A DNA stretch of 64,000 nt from Schlegelella aquatica (GCF_026013905.1 NZ_CP110257.1:2899501-2963500), one strand, 5' to 3'; counted from the stretch's first letter, positions 51,307 to 61,675 are shown. The notes: generated from the letters alone by a model not told the origin. Program-made: numbers and translations.

Positions 51307-54041
51307 TCGTCGAAGACGGCCCGCCACAAGGCCAGCACCGCGTCGCGCGGGGCGGCGCAGTCTTCCAAGGGGAACTGCGTCGCCTGCTCGTCCAGCCGCG
51401 CGCGGTGTTGGGCGCGGCGCAGCTCGCGGTAGGCATCGGCGGCTGCGCGGCCGACCCCGGCGGGCAGCAGCCCCCCGGCCTCGGCGCGTTGCAGCAAGGC
51501 GATGTTGCCGACGTTGTCGTGCAGCTCGGGATGGGTGGCGCCGTGGGCCAGCACGAGGTACTGCACGGCGAACTCGACGTCCATCATGCCGCCGCGGCTG
51601 TGCTTGACGTCGAAGCGGTCGGGCTTGACAGGGTGGGCCGCGCGGACCTTCTCGCGCATGGCGCGGATCTCGCCCTTGAGCGCGGCCAGGTCGCGCGGGG
51701 CGGCGATGACCGCTCGGCGCACGGCTTCGAAGCGGGGCGCCAGGCTCGGGTCGCCCGCGCAGAACCGCGCGCGCGTGATGGCCTGGTGCTCCCACGTCCA
51801 GGCGGTGTTGCTGCCCCGGCCCGTCTGGTACGCCTCGAAGGCCGCGAGCGACGTGACCAGCAGACCCGAATTGCCGTTGGGGCGCAGGGCGGTGTCGATC
51901 TCGAACAGCTCACCCGCGGCCGTGCGCAGCGTGAGCCAGGTGATCAGCTTGCGCGCGAAGGCGGCGTAGACCTCCGGCGCGCGCTCGTCCTCGTCGTCGA
52001 ACAGGAAGACGAGGTCCAGGTCGCTGCCGTAGCCCAACTCCTTGCCGCCGAGCTTGCCGTACGCGATGACGGCGAAACGCGGCTCGTCGCGGTGCCGCTG
52101 CTTCAGGTGGTGCCAGGCCCAGCGCAGCGTGCAGCCGACGGTGGCATCGGCCAGCGCCGAGAGGTCGTCGGCCACCTGCTCGACGGTGATGTGGCCTTCG
52201 ACGTCGCGCACCAGGGTGCGGAACACCTCGGCATGGTGGGCGCGGCGCAAGGTGTCGAGCAGGGCCTCCTCGTCCGCCTGGCCCGACCGGGCCCAGGCGT
52301 CGTGGCGCTGCTCGAGGTCGCGCAGGAAGCCGTCGGGCTCGAAGCGCGTGTAGATGAGGCGCGGGTCGGCGAGCTCGTCGATGACGCCTGGATGGCGCAT
52401 CAGGTAGCGCATCGGCCAGCGCGCCAGGCCCAGCAGGCGCAGCAGTCGTTGGTGCACCTCCTGCCGCTCGACCAGCAGTGCGATGTAGCTCTCGCGACGT
52501 AGCAGCGGCTCGATCCAGTCCACGAAGCGGATCGCCGCCTCGGCCGGGCAGCTGCCCTCATGCACCCCTTGCGCCGAACGCAGGATGAGCTTAGCCAGCC
52601 GCTGGCGGGTTTCCTCGCGCAGCGACTGCACGCGCGGCGACTGCACCCAGGGCCGTACCCGCTCGGCCAGTGCCGGGGGCAGTCGCTCCAAGAAGGCTTC
52701 GCTGTCCAGGCTGGGCGGTGCCGAGCAGTTGCGGCAGCCGGCGCCCCCGGCCGGGCTGCGGCCGTCGTGCAGCAAGGCGTCGAACTCCAGGGCCACCAGC
52801 TCGCGCGTCTCGCACAGCTTGTCGAGCAGGCCGCAGGCGTCGGGGCTGCAGGCGTAGCCCATCGAGCGGGCGATCCAGGCGAGGTCGCCGTCGGCGGTCG
52901 GCAGCACGTGCGTCTGCTGGTCGTCCAGATACTGGATGCGATGCTCCAGCCGCCGCAGGAAGGTGTAGGCCTCGGCGAGCTTGGCGGCCGTCTCGGGCTT
53001 CATCACGCCCACGGCCGCGAGCCGCTCCAACGCCTTGAGCGTGGAGCGGGTGCGCACTTCCGGGAACTGCCCGCCGCGCACGACCTGCAGGAGCTGCACG
53101 ATGAACTCGATCTCGCGGATGCCGCCGCGCGAGAGCTTGACGTCGTTGGCACGCTCGGGGCGGCCGGCGGCGCGGCGCTGGGCCTCCTCGCGGATCTTGC
53201 GGTGCAGGCTGCGCAGGCCCTCGAAGACGCCGTAGTCCAGGTAGCGCCGGAACACGAAAGGCACCACGACGTCGCGCAGTTGCAGGGCACGGCCGCAGGC
53301 GACGGACGCCCACGGCGCGATCACCCGGCTCTTGAGCCAGGCGAAGCGCTCCCACTCGCGGCCCTGGACCAGGAAATACTCCTCCAGCATGGCCAGGCTG
53401 ACGACCGCCGGGCCGGAGTTGCCGTTGGGGCGCAGGGCCAGGTCCACGCGGAAGACGAAACCGTCCTCGGTCGTGTCGCCGATCAGCGCGTAGAGGCTGC
53501 GGGCCACCTTGGAGAAATACTCGTGCGCGGAGACGCGCCCGCCGCCGTCGGCACGGCCCGTCGTCTGGCCGTCTTCCTCGTACACATAGACGAGGTCGAT
53601 GTCGGACGAGACGTTGAGCTCGCGCCCGCCGAGCTTGCCCATGCCGACGACCCAGAAGTCGATGCGCTCGCCCGCCTCGTTCATCGGGGCGCCGTGGCGT
53701 TCGTCCTGCTCCGCCAGCGCCGCGGCCAGCGCCCGGTTGAGCGTCACCTCGGCGAGCTCGGTCATCGTGCGCGCCACATCGGTCATCGGCGCGGCGTCCT
53801 CCACATCCAGCACCGCCAGGCGCTCCAGGGCCAGCTGGCGCGCCACGCGCAAGGCCGAAGGCAGGTCGCGCCCTTGCGCCAGCAGCGTGTCGATCAACGC
53901 CTCCAACCGCTCCCGCGTCGGCAAGCCGGGAGGCAGGAGGGCCAGCTCGGCCGCATACCGGCGGCGGACGCGCTGGACGAAGCGGCAGTGGTCGGCGGCG
54001 GCGCCCGCGAGGGGCAGCGTCGGTGCGTCCTGGAACCCCAT
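51303..54041 (-). CDS. glnE: Bifunctional glutamine synthetase adenylyltransferase/deadenylylase
   Basis: 912 residues; the AMP-transfer and AMP-removal enzyme controlling glutamine synthetase through PII. Two nucleotidyltransferase domains carry GMGKLGGRELNVSSDIDLVY in the N-terminal part and AYGKLGGKELGYGSDLDLVF in the C-terminal part, each with the GSDxD metal site, and a helical linker lies between. Length is slightly below the E. coli protein (946). Divergent from the YhdP-like gene. Confidence 0.98.
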   Translation of the reverse strand: MGFQDAPTLPLAGAAADHCRFVQRVRRRYAAELALLPPGLPTRERLEALIDTLLAQGRDLPSALRVARQLALERLAVLDVEDAAPMTDVARTMTELAEVTLNRALAAALAEQDERHGAPMNEAGERIDFWVVGMGKLGGRELNVSSDIDLVYVYEEDGQTTGRADGGGRVSAHEYFSKVARSLYALIGDTTEDGFVFRVDLALRPNGNSGPAVVSLAMLEEYFLVQGREWERFAWLKSRVIAPWASVACGRALQLRDVVVPFVFRRYLDYGVFEGLRSLHRKIREEAQRRAAGRPERANDVKLSRGGIREIEFIVQLLQVVRGGQFPEVRTRSTLKALERLAAVGVMKPETAAKLAEAYTFLRRLEHRIQYLDDQQTHVLPTADGDLAWIARSMGYACSPDACGLLDKLCETRELVALEFDALLHDGRSPAGGAGCRNCSAPPSLDSEAFLERLPPALAERVRPWVQSPRVQSLREETRQRLAKLILRSAQGVHEGSCPAEAAIRFVDWIEPLLRRESYIALLVERQEVHQRLLRLLGLARWPMRYLMRHPGVIDELADPRLIYTRFEPDGFLRDLEQRHDAWARSGQADEEALLDTLRRAHHAEVFRTLVRDVEGHITVEQVADDLSALADATVGCTLRWAWHHLKQRHRDEPRFAVIAYGKLGGKELGYGSDLDLVFLFDDEDERAPEVYAAFARKLITWLTLRTAAGELFEIDTALRPNGNSGLLVTSLAAFEAYQTGRGSNTAWTWEHQAITRARFCAGDPSLAPRFEAVRRAVIAAPRDLAALKGEIRAMREKVRAAHPVKPDRFDVKHSRGGMMDVEFAVQYLVLAHGATHPELHDNVGNIALLQRAEAGGLLPAGVGRAAADAYRELRRAQHRARLDEQATQFPLEDCAAPRDAVLALWRAVFDE

Positions 54042-54240
54042 GTGAGCGCTCCGGGTCTACAAGGAGGCGGAAGAGGCCCCGGGACGAGCCGGCGACCGAG
54101 GTCCGCGGATTGCCGTGGGTTGCGCGAGCCCCCCCGGCCATGTGCTAGATTGGCCGCGCCTCGCGCCCCGACCGGCGAGCCGGGCCGGTGCGACGAGCGC
54201 GCCTCGCCCCGGCGGGGCTGTCTGCAGTTCGAACATCCTC

Positions 54241-57200
54241 ATGCCGTTGCTTCCCTCTCCCGTGATGCTCACGCCCTCATGGCGCACGGTGCGCATCGCG
54301 GTGCGTGTGGCGGGCAGCCTGGTGCTGCTGGCGTGGGGTTTGTTCGTCGTGGCATGGCTCGTGCTCCACTGGGCGATTCTGCCGCGAATCGACCACTGGC
54401 GAGACGACCTCGAACGAGCCGCCTCACAAGCGTTGGGGCTGCCGGCGCAAATCGGACGCATCCGTGTGGAATCTCACGGGTGGGTACCGACGCTGGAGCT
54501 GACCGACGTGCGGGTGCGCGACCGCGAGAACCGGGTGGCTCTGCATCTCGCCCGGGTGCGGGCGGCCCTGTCTGCGAGCTCGCTCGTCCACCTGGAGCCG
54601 CGCTTCGCCCAACTGGTGTTCGATGCGCCGGTGCTCGACGTGCGCCGCGACGCGCAGGGGCGCTGGAGCGTGGCCGGGCTGGAGCTCGGCGACGGGTCCT
54701 CGCCCGGCGACGGCGCGCAGGCGGACTGGCTGTTCAGTCAGGACGAGGTGGTGGTGCGGCAAGGGGCCGTGCGCTGGATCGACGAACTGCGCGGCAGCGA
54801 GCCTCTCGTGCTCTCGGACGTGACCTTCGTGCTGCGCAACGGGGGTGGCCTGGGTTCGCGGCGGCACGAGTGGCGGCTCGACGCCACGCCGCCCGCCGAC
54901 TGGGGCGACCGCTTCTCCCTGCGAGGCCGTTTCACCCACCCCCTGCTCGGCCGGGCCGGCGATGTGTCGCGCTGGAGCGGGACGGGCTATGCCGAGCTGC
55001 CTCACGTCGACGTGCGACGGCTGCGGCAGTACACCGACTTGCCGTTCCGCCTCGACGCGGGCACCGGGGCGCTGCGCCTGTGGGCGGCCTTGCGCGACGG
55101 CCGCCCGGTGGAGGCGACGCTCGACGCCGCGCTGCGCGAGGTGCGGGCGCAACTGGTGCCGGACGGCGACCCGCTCGTGCTGGACTCGCTGGAGGGCCGT
55201 CTGGAGGCACAGCACGAACGCGACGTCTACCGGCTCGCGGCACGACAGCTCGCCTTTCGCACCGGGGACGGCTCCGCGTGGCCGGCGAGCGACTGGCAAG
55301 CGACCTGGAAGGCGGGCAGCGACGACGGCGCGCACGACGGGGAATTCCGCGCGGACCGGCTCGACCTGGCGCTGCTGGCCGGGTTGGGCGAGCGGTTGCC
55401 CCTGGGCTCGGCCTTGCGCCGCGAATTGGCCGCGCTGGCACCGGCGGGCATCGTGCACGGCCTGCAGGTGCGCTGGGAGGGGCCGATCGACGCGCCCCAG
55501 ACTTATCGCGCCCAAGGCCGGGTGGAAGGGCTGCACCTGGCCGCCGAGACGCTGGACGACGCGCAGTTGCGCGCGCGGCGCGTGGGGCGCCCCGGGTTCT
55601 CGGGAGCCGACCTGCAGTTCGAGGCCAGCGAGCACGGCGGGGCGGCCCAGCTCCACATCCGTGAGGGGGCGCTGGGCCTGCCCGGTGTGTTCGAGGAGCC
55701 CGAGATCCCGCTCGATCGGCTCGAGGCCAGGCTCGAATGGACCCTGACTCGCCCACGGGGGGCGGCGGCGGGCGACCTCTCCCGCCCGGCGGCCGTGGAG
55801 CTGCGGGTGCGCGATGCGCGCTTTGCCAACGCGGACGCCGAGGGCCAGTTCCAAGCGGTCTGGCGCACGGGCACCGGCCCCGAGGGGGAGGGGCCCGGGG
55901 GGCGGCTGCCGGGAGTGCTGGAGCTGACGGGGCGGTTGTCTCGCGCCGACGCGGCCCGCACCTGGCGCTACCTGCCGCTGGAACTCCCGGCCGATGTGCG
56001 CGACTACGTGCGCCGTGCGGTGGTCGCGGGCACGGCGCGCCAGGTGGACTTTCGTGTCAAGGGTGACCTCTGGCACTTTCCGTATGCCGATGCGCGGCAG
56101 GGCGAGTTCCGCATCGCGGCGCAGATCGAGGACGGCATCTTCGCCTATGGCCCGGCCGAGCGGGGACAAACCCAGGCGCCGTGGCCCGCCTTCACGCAGG
56201 TGCGGGGGCATCTGGTGTTCGATCGGACTTCGATGCGCATCGAGGACGCGCGGGCGCGGCTCTTCGGCTTCGAGCTGGGGGGCATCCGCGGCGGCATCGC
56301 CGACCTGATGAACGACTCGGTGCTCGTCTTGGAGGGGCACGGCAAGGGGCCGCTCGCCGATGCGCTGCGGTTCGTGAAGGAAACCCCGGTGGACGAGTGG
56401 ACGCACCACGCGCTGAGCAAGGCGCGCGGCACGGGCGATGCGCAGTTGCGGCTCCACGTGCAGATCCCGCTGGCGCGCATGGACGAGGCGCGCGTGCAGG
56501 GGCTGGTGACCTTGCTGGGCAACGAGGTGCAGATCGTCCCCGACACGCCGGTGATGACGCAGGCCCGCGGGCAGGTGCAGTTCTCCGACCAGGGCTTTGC
56601 GGTGCGCGGGGCGAGCGCGCGCGTGCTGGGCGGCGAGGCGAGCTTCGAAGGCGGCACGCAGAAGGACGGCTCGATGCGCTTCTCGGGCCAGGGCACCGCG
56701 AGCGCCGAGGGCATGCGCCTGGCGCGCGAGATCGCCTGGCTGCCCTACCTCGCGGAACACCTGCGCGGCCAGGCGACCTACCGCGCGACGCTGGATGTCA
56801 CGCAGGAGGGCGTGCCCCAGTTGCAGATCACCAGCTCGCTGCAGGGCCTGGCGATCCAGTTGCCCGAGCCCTTGGCCAAGTCCGCCGACGCCTCCTGGCC
56901 GCTGCGCGTCCAGACCCAACAGACCCAGCCCCCGGCAGAGGGCCGCCCCGCACGGGACCGGCTGGTCGTGGAGCTGGCGCAGCGTCTGCACGCGCAGTAC
57001 GAGCGCGAACTCGCCCCCGAAGGCGCGCGTGTGCTGGCCGGCGCGATCGGCCTGCCGCATCCGGTCGAGCCGCCGGCCCGAGGCGTCCTGGCCGTCATCC
57101 AGCCCTCGCGTCTGGACGTCGACGCCTGGCGGGCGGTGGCGGCCAGCTTCGAGGGTCTGGCCGAGGGGAGCGTCGCCGCGACGCCGTCGGGCGCCGGCGG

Positions 57201-58413
57201 CCCCATCGGACAAGAGGACCGCTTCGGCTTTCTGCCGGACCGGATCTCCCTGCGCGCCGACGAACTCACCGTCGATCAGCGCCGGCTGACGCGGGTGGTG
57301 GCGGGCCTGACGCGCGACGAGGACGTGTGGCGTGCCAACCTCGTCGCCGAGCAACTGAGCGGCTACGTCGAGTACCGGCCGCCGCAGGGGCGCGGCAGCC
57401 GTGCCGGCGGCCAGGTGTATGCGCGGCTGTCCCGCCTGGCGCTGCCGGCGAGCGCCGCCGAGGAGGTGGACAGCCTGCTCGATCAGGCGCCCGCCCAGGT
57501 GCCCTCGCTGGACATCGTGGTCGACGACTTCCAGCTGCACGACCTGCGGCTGGGCCGCGTCGAGGTGGAGGCCACCAACCGCCGCGCCGGCGAGATCCGC
57601 GAATGGCGGTTGGAACGGCTGGTGGTGGCCACACCCGATGCGCGCTTGAGCGCGACCGGCACCTGGCGCGGCGCCCAGGGCACGGGCGCCCGCCGACGCA
57701 CCGACCTCGACTTCGAGCTCGACATCGCCGATGCCGGGGCGCTGCTGGATCGCTTCGGGCTGAAGCAGGTGGTGCGGCGCGGCAAGGGCAAGCTGGAAGG
57801 ACGCATCGGCTGGCTCGGCTCGCCGCTGGCCCTCGACTACTCCACCTTGGACGGCGAGTTCCACATCGATGTCGCTCGCGGCCAGTTCCTCAAGGCGGAC
57901 CCGGGCATCGCCAAGCTCGCCGGCATCCTGAGCCTGCAGTCGCTGCCGCGCCGCCTGACGCTGGACTTCCGCGACGTGTTCCAGGAAGGCTTCGCGTTCG
58001 ACGCCTTCACCGGTGATGTGCGTATCGAAAGCGGGGTGGCGCGCACCAACAACCTGCGGCTGCGGGGGGTCACCGCCGCCGTGCTGATGGAAGGGCAGAC
58101 CGACATCGATCGTGAGACGCAGGACCTGCGCGTGGTGGTGGTGCCCGAGATCAATGCCGGCACCGCCTCCCTCGCCTACGCAGTCATCAACCCCGCGATC
58201 GGGCTGGGCACCTTCCTCGCCCAGTGGTTCTTGCGCAAGCCCCTGGCCGAGGCCAGCACCCGCGAGTTCCACGTGACGGGCACGTGGACGGACCCGAAGG
58301 TCGATGCGGTGCGGCGCCGGCCCGGCCCGGGCACGGGCACCGGTGAAGGCCCGGTGCGCCCCGAACTCGCGCGCCAAGAGCGCGGCCCCGAGATGCAAGG
58401 AGAAGCACGATGA
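54241..58413 (+). CDS. yhdP: YhdP-family (AsmA-like) giant envelope protein
   Basis: About 1390 residues from the ATG at 54241 (ATG at 54265 is an equal alternative); E. coli YhdP has about 1270. One N-terminal membrane helix (VRVAGSLVLLAWGLFVVAWLVLHWAIL-like, about 25-45) anchors a long beta-rich periplasmic body with repeated AsmA-type units and a C-terminal AsmA domain. This family bridges inner and outer membranes and moves phospholipids. No strong ribosome-binding site. It overlaps the downstream nitrilase by 4 nt. Confidence 0.88.
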   Translation: MPLLPSPVMLTPSWRTVRIAVRVAGSLVLLAWGLFVVAWLVLHWAILPRIDHWRDDLERAASQALGLPAQIGRIRVESHGWVPTLELTDVRVRDRENRVALHLARVRAALSASSLVHLEPRFAQLVFDAPVLDVRRDAQGRWSVAGLELGDGSSPGDGAQADWLFSQDEVVVRQGAVRWIDELRGSEPLVLSDVTFVLRNGGGLGSRRHEWRLDATPPADWGDRFSLRGRFTHPLLGRAGDVSRWSGTGYAELPHVDVRRLRQYTDLPFRLDAGTGALRLWAALRDGRPVEATLDAALREVRAQLVPDGDPLVLDSLEGRLEAQHERDVYRLAARQLAFRTGDGSAWPASDWQATWKAGSDDGAHDGEFRADRLDLALLAGLGERLPLGSALRRELAALAPAGIVHGLQVRWEGPIDAPQTYRAQGRVEGLHLAAETLDDAQLRARRVGRPGFSGADLQFEASEHGGAAQLHIREGALGLPGVFEEPEIPLDRLEARLEWTLTRPRGAAAGDLSRPAAVELRVRDARFANADAEGQFQAVWRTGTGPEGEGPGGRLPGVLELTGRLSRADAARTWRYLPLELPADVRDYVRRAVVAGTARQVDFRVKGDLWHFPYADARQGEFRIAAQIEDGIFAYGPAERGQTQAPWPAFTQVRGHLVFDRTSMRIEDARARLFGFELGGIRGGIADLMNDSVLVLEGHGKGPLADALRFVKETPVDEWTHHALSKARGTGDAQLRLHVQIPLARMDEARVQGLVTLLGNEVQIVPDTPVMTQARGQVQFSDQGFAVRGASARVLGGEASFEGGTQKDGSMRFSGQGTASAEGMRLAREIAWLPYLAEHLRGQATYRATLDVTQEGVPQLQITSSLQGLAIQLPEPLAKSADASWPLRVQTQQTQPPAEGRPARDRLVVELAQRLHAQYERELAPEGARVLAGAIGLPHPVEPPARGVLAVIQPSRLDVDAWRAVAASFEGLAEGSVAATPSGAGGPIGQEDRFGFLPDRISLRADELTVDQRRLTRVVAGLTRDEDVWRANLVAEQLSGYVEYRPPQGRGSRAGGQVYARLSRLALPASAAEEVDSLLDQAPAQVPSLDIVVDDFQLHDLRLGRVEVEATNRRAGEIREWRLERLVVATPDARLSATGTWRGAQGTGARRRTDLDFELDIADAGALLDRFGLKQVVRRGKGKLEGRIGWLGSPLALDYSTLDGEFHIDVARGQFLKADPGIAKLAGILSLQSLPRRLTLDFRDVFQEGFAFDAFTGDVRIESGVARTNNLRLRGVTAAVLMEGQTDIDRETQDLRVVVVPEINAGTASLAYAVINPAIGLGTFLAQWFLRKPLAEASTREFHVTGTWTDPKVDAVRRRPGPGTGTGEGPVRPELARQERGPEMQGEAR

Positions 58414-59237
58414 GGATCGCCGCCGTCCAGATGGTGTCTTCCACCTCCTTCGAGCACAACTTGCAGCGTGCCGAGGCGCTCGTGCGCGAGGCCGCCGCCG
58501 CGGGCGCGAAGCTGGTCGCACTGCCCGAGAACTTCGCCTTCATGGGCCGGGCGGACACCGACAAGTTCGAGATCGCCGAGGCGCCGGGCGCCGGCCCCGC
58601 CCAGAGGCTCATGGCCGGCCTGGCAGCGGAGCTCTCGGTGTGGCTCATCGCCGGCTCGCTGCCGCTTCGCACCGGCGACCCCACCCGGCTCACCAACAGC
58701 TGCCTCGTGTACGGGCCGGACGGCGCACCCGTCGCACGCTACGACAAGATCCATCTCTTCCGCTATGACGAGCCGGGCGAAGGCGCGCCCCGGCGCTACG
58801 ACGAAGGGGCGGTGCTCGTCGCGGGCGACGCGCCGCAGTCGTTCCTGGCGGACGATGGCGAGCGTCAGTGGCGCGTGGGCCTGTCGATCTGCTACGACCT
58901 GCGCTTCCCGGAGCTGTACCGCGCGCTGATGCACCCGCCGTGCGAACTGATCGCGGTGCCTTCGGCCTTCACCTACACCACCGGCCGCGCGCACTGGGAA
59001 CTGCTCCTGCGGGCGCGGGCGGTCGAGAACCAATGCTATGTGATCGCCCCGGCGCAAGGGGGGCTGCACGACAACAGCCGCCGCACCTGGGGCCACACGA
59101 TGATCGTCGATCCCTGGGGCGAAGTGCTGGCGCAGCAGCCGGAGCAAGAAGGCGTGGTCACCGCCGTGCTCGACCCGGCCCGGCTGGACGAGGTGCGGCG
59201 CCGCCTGCCCTGCCTGGAGCACCGGCGGCTGCGATGA
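58410..59237 (+). CDS. Carbon-nitrogen hydrolase, deaminated-glutathione amidase type (Nit1)
   Basis: 275 residues. Nitrilase triad: Glu40 (LPENFAF), Lys113 (YDKIHLFRYD) and Cys161 (SICYDLRFPELYR). The length and motifs fit the Nit1/YafV-like deaminated-glutathione amidases that repair wrongly transaminated glutathione. Its ATG overlaps the yhdP-like stop (ATGA), so they are co-translated; this pairing is common in beta- and gammaproteobacteria but its reason is unclear. Confidence 0.9.
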   Translation: MRIAAVQMVSSTSFEHNLQRAEALVREAAAAGAKLVALPENFAFMGRADTDKFEIAEAPGAGPAQRLMAGLAAELSVWLIAGSLPLRTGDPTRLTNSCLVYGPDGAPVARYDKIHLFRYDEPGEGAPRRYDEGAVLVAGDAPQSFLADDGERQWRVGLSICYDLRFPELYRALMHPPCELIAVPSAFTYTTGRAHWELLLRARAVENQCYVIAPAQGGLHDNSRRTWGHTMIVDPWGEVLAQQPEQEGVVTAVLDPARLDEVRRRLPCLEHRRLR

Positions 59238-59276
59238 GGGCCGGGCGCCCGTGCCTCTGAACCGCGCCAGGACGAC

Positions 59277-59618
59277 TCAACGACGACGCCCGAGCAACAG
59301 CCCCACCACCAGGCCCACCGCCGCGGCGCCCACCGCGAACTTCCAGGGGCGGTCGCGCACGTACTCGTCCACCGCGCTCGCGGTGTAGCGCACCTGCTTG
59401 CCGATGCCGTGCGAGACATCGGCCACCGTGTCGCTGGCACTGCGCAAGGCCTCCTGCAACCGGTCCTTCAGGGCGCGCACTTCGGGCAGCTTGGCCACCT
59501 CCGGCTTGGACAGCACTTCGTTGACGTCCTTGCGCAAGTCAGCCCATTCGCGCTGCAGCGCCGAGACGCTGTCATCCGAGAAGTAGCGGCGGCGGGGGGT
59601 GTCGGCGTCGTAGGACAT
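59277..59618 (-). CDS. DUF883 (ElaB/YqjD-like) membrane-anchored protein
   Basis: 113 residues. Charged helical body (residues 1-75) with a C-terminal membrane helix (FAVGAAAVGLVVGLLLGRRR). The ElaB/YqjD family binds ribosomes and is induced in stationary phase and stress. AGGAGA precedes the ATG. It converges on the nitrilase gene and lies near a stress-type regulator cluster. Confidence 0.87.
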   Translation of the reverse strand: MSYDADTPRRRYFSDDSVSALQREWADLRKDVNEVLSKPEVAKLPEVRALKDRLQEALRSASDTVADVSHGIGKQVRYTASAVDEYVRDRPWKFAVGAAAVGLVVGLLLGRRR

Positions 59619-59651
59619 GCGGTTCTCCTGTGTGCGTGCGGCCGGGATGCC

Positions 59652-60083
59652 TCAGCGGCCCGCGCGATGGTCGCGCATCGCCTCCAGCGCAGCCGCGACC
59701 TGATCGAATTCGTTGGACTTGTCGAAGAAGTGATGGGCGCCGAGCGCCAGGCACCGCTCGCGGATGGGCCGCGTGCTGGTGTTGGTCAACACCAGCGTCA
59801 AAGGCCGTGGCACCCGCTGGCGCAGTGCCTGCAAGACGCCGAACCCGCTGCCCTCGCGCAATTGCAGGTCCACCACCACCGCGTCGAAGTGCCCCGCCTC
59901 GAGCGCGGCCAGCGCCTCGCGTTCGGTTTCGGCCTGCGCGGTCACCTGGACCCCCTCGCAACTGCCGATGAGGTCGAGCAGGCGTTCCCGAATGAGCGCC
60001 GAGTCCTCGATCACGAGGACCTGCACCGCCGCCGGGGCGGCAAGAACGTCGGCAGCGTCGTCGGTCCGCACGGAAGCACTCAT
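59652..60083 (-). CDS. Response-regulator receiver protein without an output domain
   Basis: 143 residues: a CheY-type receiver with Glu26/Asp27 (VIEDSALI), phosphoacceptor Asp72 (VVVDLQL) and the Lys of FFDKSNEF. The N-terminal 20 residues are Ala/Asp-rich. With no output domain it probably acts by protein contact. Located 33 nt past the DUF883 gene on the same strand. Confidence 0.88.
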   Translation of the reverse strand: MSASVRTDDAADVLAAPAAVQVLVIEDSALIRERLLDLIGSCEGVQVTAQAETEREALAALEAGHFDAVVVDLQLREGSGFGVLQALRQRVPRPLTLVLTNTSTRPIRERCLALGAHHFFDKSNEFDQVAAALEAMRDHRAGR

Positions 60084-60206
60084 GGCACCTGTTCCAGCAA
60101 AGCCGCGAGAGCGTTCCTCTCACGACCCGGGCCCGAGAGTAGCCCCAGGCGACGGTCGCTGTCTGTAGGCGGTCGCCCGACGCAAAGGAGCAGGCCCCCA
60201 CGCGCA

Positions 60207-60845
60207 TCACTGGATCAGCCCGTTCTTCACGGCGTAGTAGGTCAGCTCCGCGTTGCTGCTCAGCTTGAGCTTCTCGAGCAGGCGGCTGCGGTAGGTGCTG
60301 ACCGTCTTGACGCTGATGAACAGCTCCTCGGCGATCTGCGTGACCGACATGCCGCTCGCCAGCTTGCACAGCACCTGGAACTCCCGTTCGGAGAGGTCCT
60401 GGTGCGCCGGCCCGGCGCCGGGTTGGTCCAGGCGGCTGGCGACCAGGTCGGCGGCCGTCGGGCTCAGGTAGCGGCGGCCCTGCAGCACCACCCGGATGGC
60501 GCGCAGGATCTCGTCGACATCCGCGTCCTTCTTGAGGTAGCCGTTCGCGCCCGCCCGCAGCAGGTTGATCGCGTACTGCTCCTCGGGGAAGGCACTCACG
60601 ATCAGCACCGGGATGTCGCCGAGGTGGTTGCGGATCAGCCGCAGCGTGTCCACCCCCGTGCGATCGGGCAGCGAGATGTCGAGCAGCACCAGGTCCCAGT
60701 GGCCTTCGCGCAGCAGCGTGAGGGCCTCGGCGCTGGTGGCCGCTTCGCCAGCCACCACCATGTCGGGCTCCGCGTCGATGATCTGCTTGAGGCCCGCACG
60801 CACGATCTGGTGATCGTCGGCGAGCAGGATACGTTTGCGCTCCAT
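60207..60845 (-). CDS. NarL/FixJ-type response regulator
   Basis: 212 residues from the ATG at 60845 (MERKRILLADDHQIVR). Receiver phosphoacceptor Asp56 (VLLDISLPD), LuxR-type DNA-binding domain at the C-terminus (LSEREFQVLCKLASGMS, then ISVKTVSTYRSRLLEKL). It is the likely partner of the CHASE3-type kinase 0.8 kb away on the other strand. Between the two lie the entericidin-like and DUF1328 genes. Confidence 0.9.
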   Translation of the reverse strand: MERKRILLADDHQIVRAGLKQIIDAEPDMVVAGEAATSAEALTLLREGHWDLVLLDISLPDRTGVDTLRLIRNHLGDIPVLIVSAFPEEQYAINLLRAGANGYLKKDADVDEILRAIRVVLQGRRYLSPTAADLVASRLDQPGAGPAHQDLSEREFQVLCKLASGMSVTQIAEELFISVKTVSTYRSRLLEKLKLSSNAELTYYAVKNGLIQ

Positions 60846-61006
60846 CTGCGGTTTCGTGGACGGGGAAAACCGAGTCTGGCACGAGGCGGACGGCGACGTC
60901 AAAGCACCGTGCCCAGTGGGGCGAGGCGTCGTCATGGGAGCACCCTCGTTGGGATGGCAAAGCCGGCCGCCCGCACCCGCCGAAGCGCAGACGGGACGGC
61001 CCCTTC

Positions 61007-61159
61007 TCACATCTTCTGCTTCGTCCGCTCGGCGGCGTCTTGCACCTTCTCACCGCCTCTTTCGACGTCCTTGCCCATGCCCTGCACCGTGTTGCAGGCC
61101 GACAGGCCGAAGGCCGAGACGAGCAACAGCGCGACCACCGCGTACCAACGTTGTTTCAT
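61007..61159 (-). CDS. Entericidin-like small lipoprotein
   Basis: 50 residues. Signal segment ALLLVSAFGLSAC ends in a lipobox with the cysteine near residue 22, followed by NTVQGMGKDVERGGEKVQDA, the entericidin EcnA/EcnB pattern. The start at 61159 has GGAG eight nt upstream; the ATG at 61165 is too close. Small lipoproteins of this kind are often stress-induced and only loosely linked to toxin/antidote roles. Confidence 0.82.
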   Translation of the reverse strand: MKQRWYAVVALLLVSAFGLSACNTVQGMGKDVERGGEKVQDAAERTKQKM

Positions 61160-61342
61160 TGCCATTTCTCCGCACGTCAGGAAGAGCCGCGCCACCGGCG
61201 CGGGGCCCGGCGGCCGGACGCTGCCGGCCACCGCCACTGGCTCTAGGCATGCGGCGTGCCTGCCCGCCGTCCGGGCGCCCGGAGTCGCAGGCGTGGACAC
61301 GCCCCGCCTCGGCGTCTCCTACGCCCGGGCCCGAGCCGGGCG

Positions 61343-61510
61343 TCACCCCCCGCGGCGGAACAAGCCCGCAAGGAAGGAGATCACCGTGAGGGCGACGAAC
61401 ACGAAGAACAGGATCTTCGCGATGCCTGCCGCGCCCGCCGCGATGCCGCCGAAACCGAACATCGCCGCGATGAGCGCGATGACGAAGAACACTGCAGCGT
61501 AATAGAGCAT
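61343..61510 (-). CDS. DUF1328 (UPF0391) small membrane protein
   Basis: 55 residues, too short for many gene callers. Two hydrophobic helices ([17 protein letters not shown], then [18 protein letters not shown]) and an RRGG end. The DUF1328 family is commonly found near stress-response genes. Divergent from the sensor kinase by 165 bp. Confidence 0.85.
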   Translation of the reverse strand: MLYYAAVFFVIALIAAMFGFGGIAAGAAGIAKILFFVFVALTVISFLAGLFRRGG

Positions 61511-61675
61511 GTTGCACTCCTTTCAGGGGGCCGCCCGGCGGCCCTTCGTTCCGATCGACGGTGCCCGCATCGGCAGACGCACCGTCCATGCAGCCATGGT
61601 AGAAACCCATCGGGTGCTGCGCTGTCCGCCAGGCGCCGCGCGGCATCGTCGGAAGGCACTGACACCCCCCGTCTC

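Noticed and set aside
51303..51795. Longer rhombosortase starting inside glnE
   Set aside because: The extension is Arg/Pro-rich antithesis of a membrane protein, and the GTG at 51306 gives a standard length and stop-overlap start.
54424..58521. A very long antisense reading frame opposite the yhdP-like gene
   Set aside because: It is open because GC-rich third positions avoid stops; it has no known motifs, and the sense frame encodes a recognisable family.
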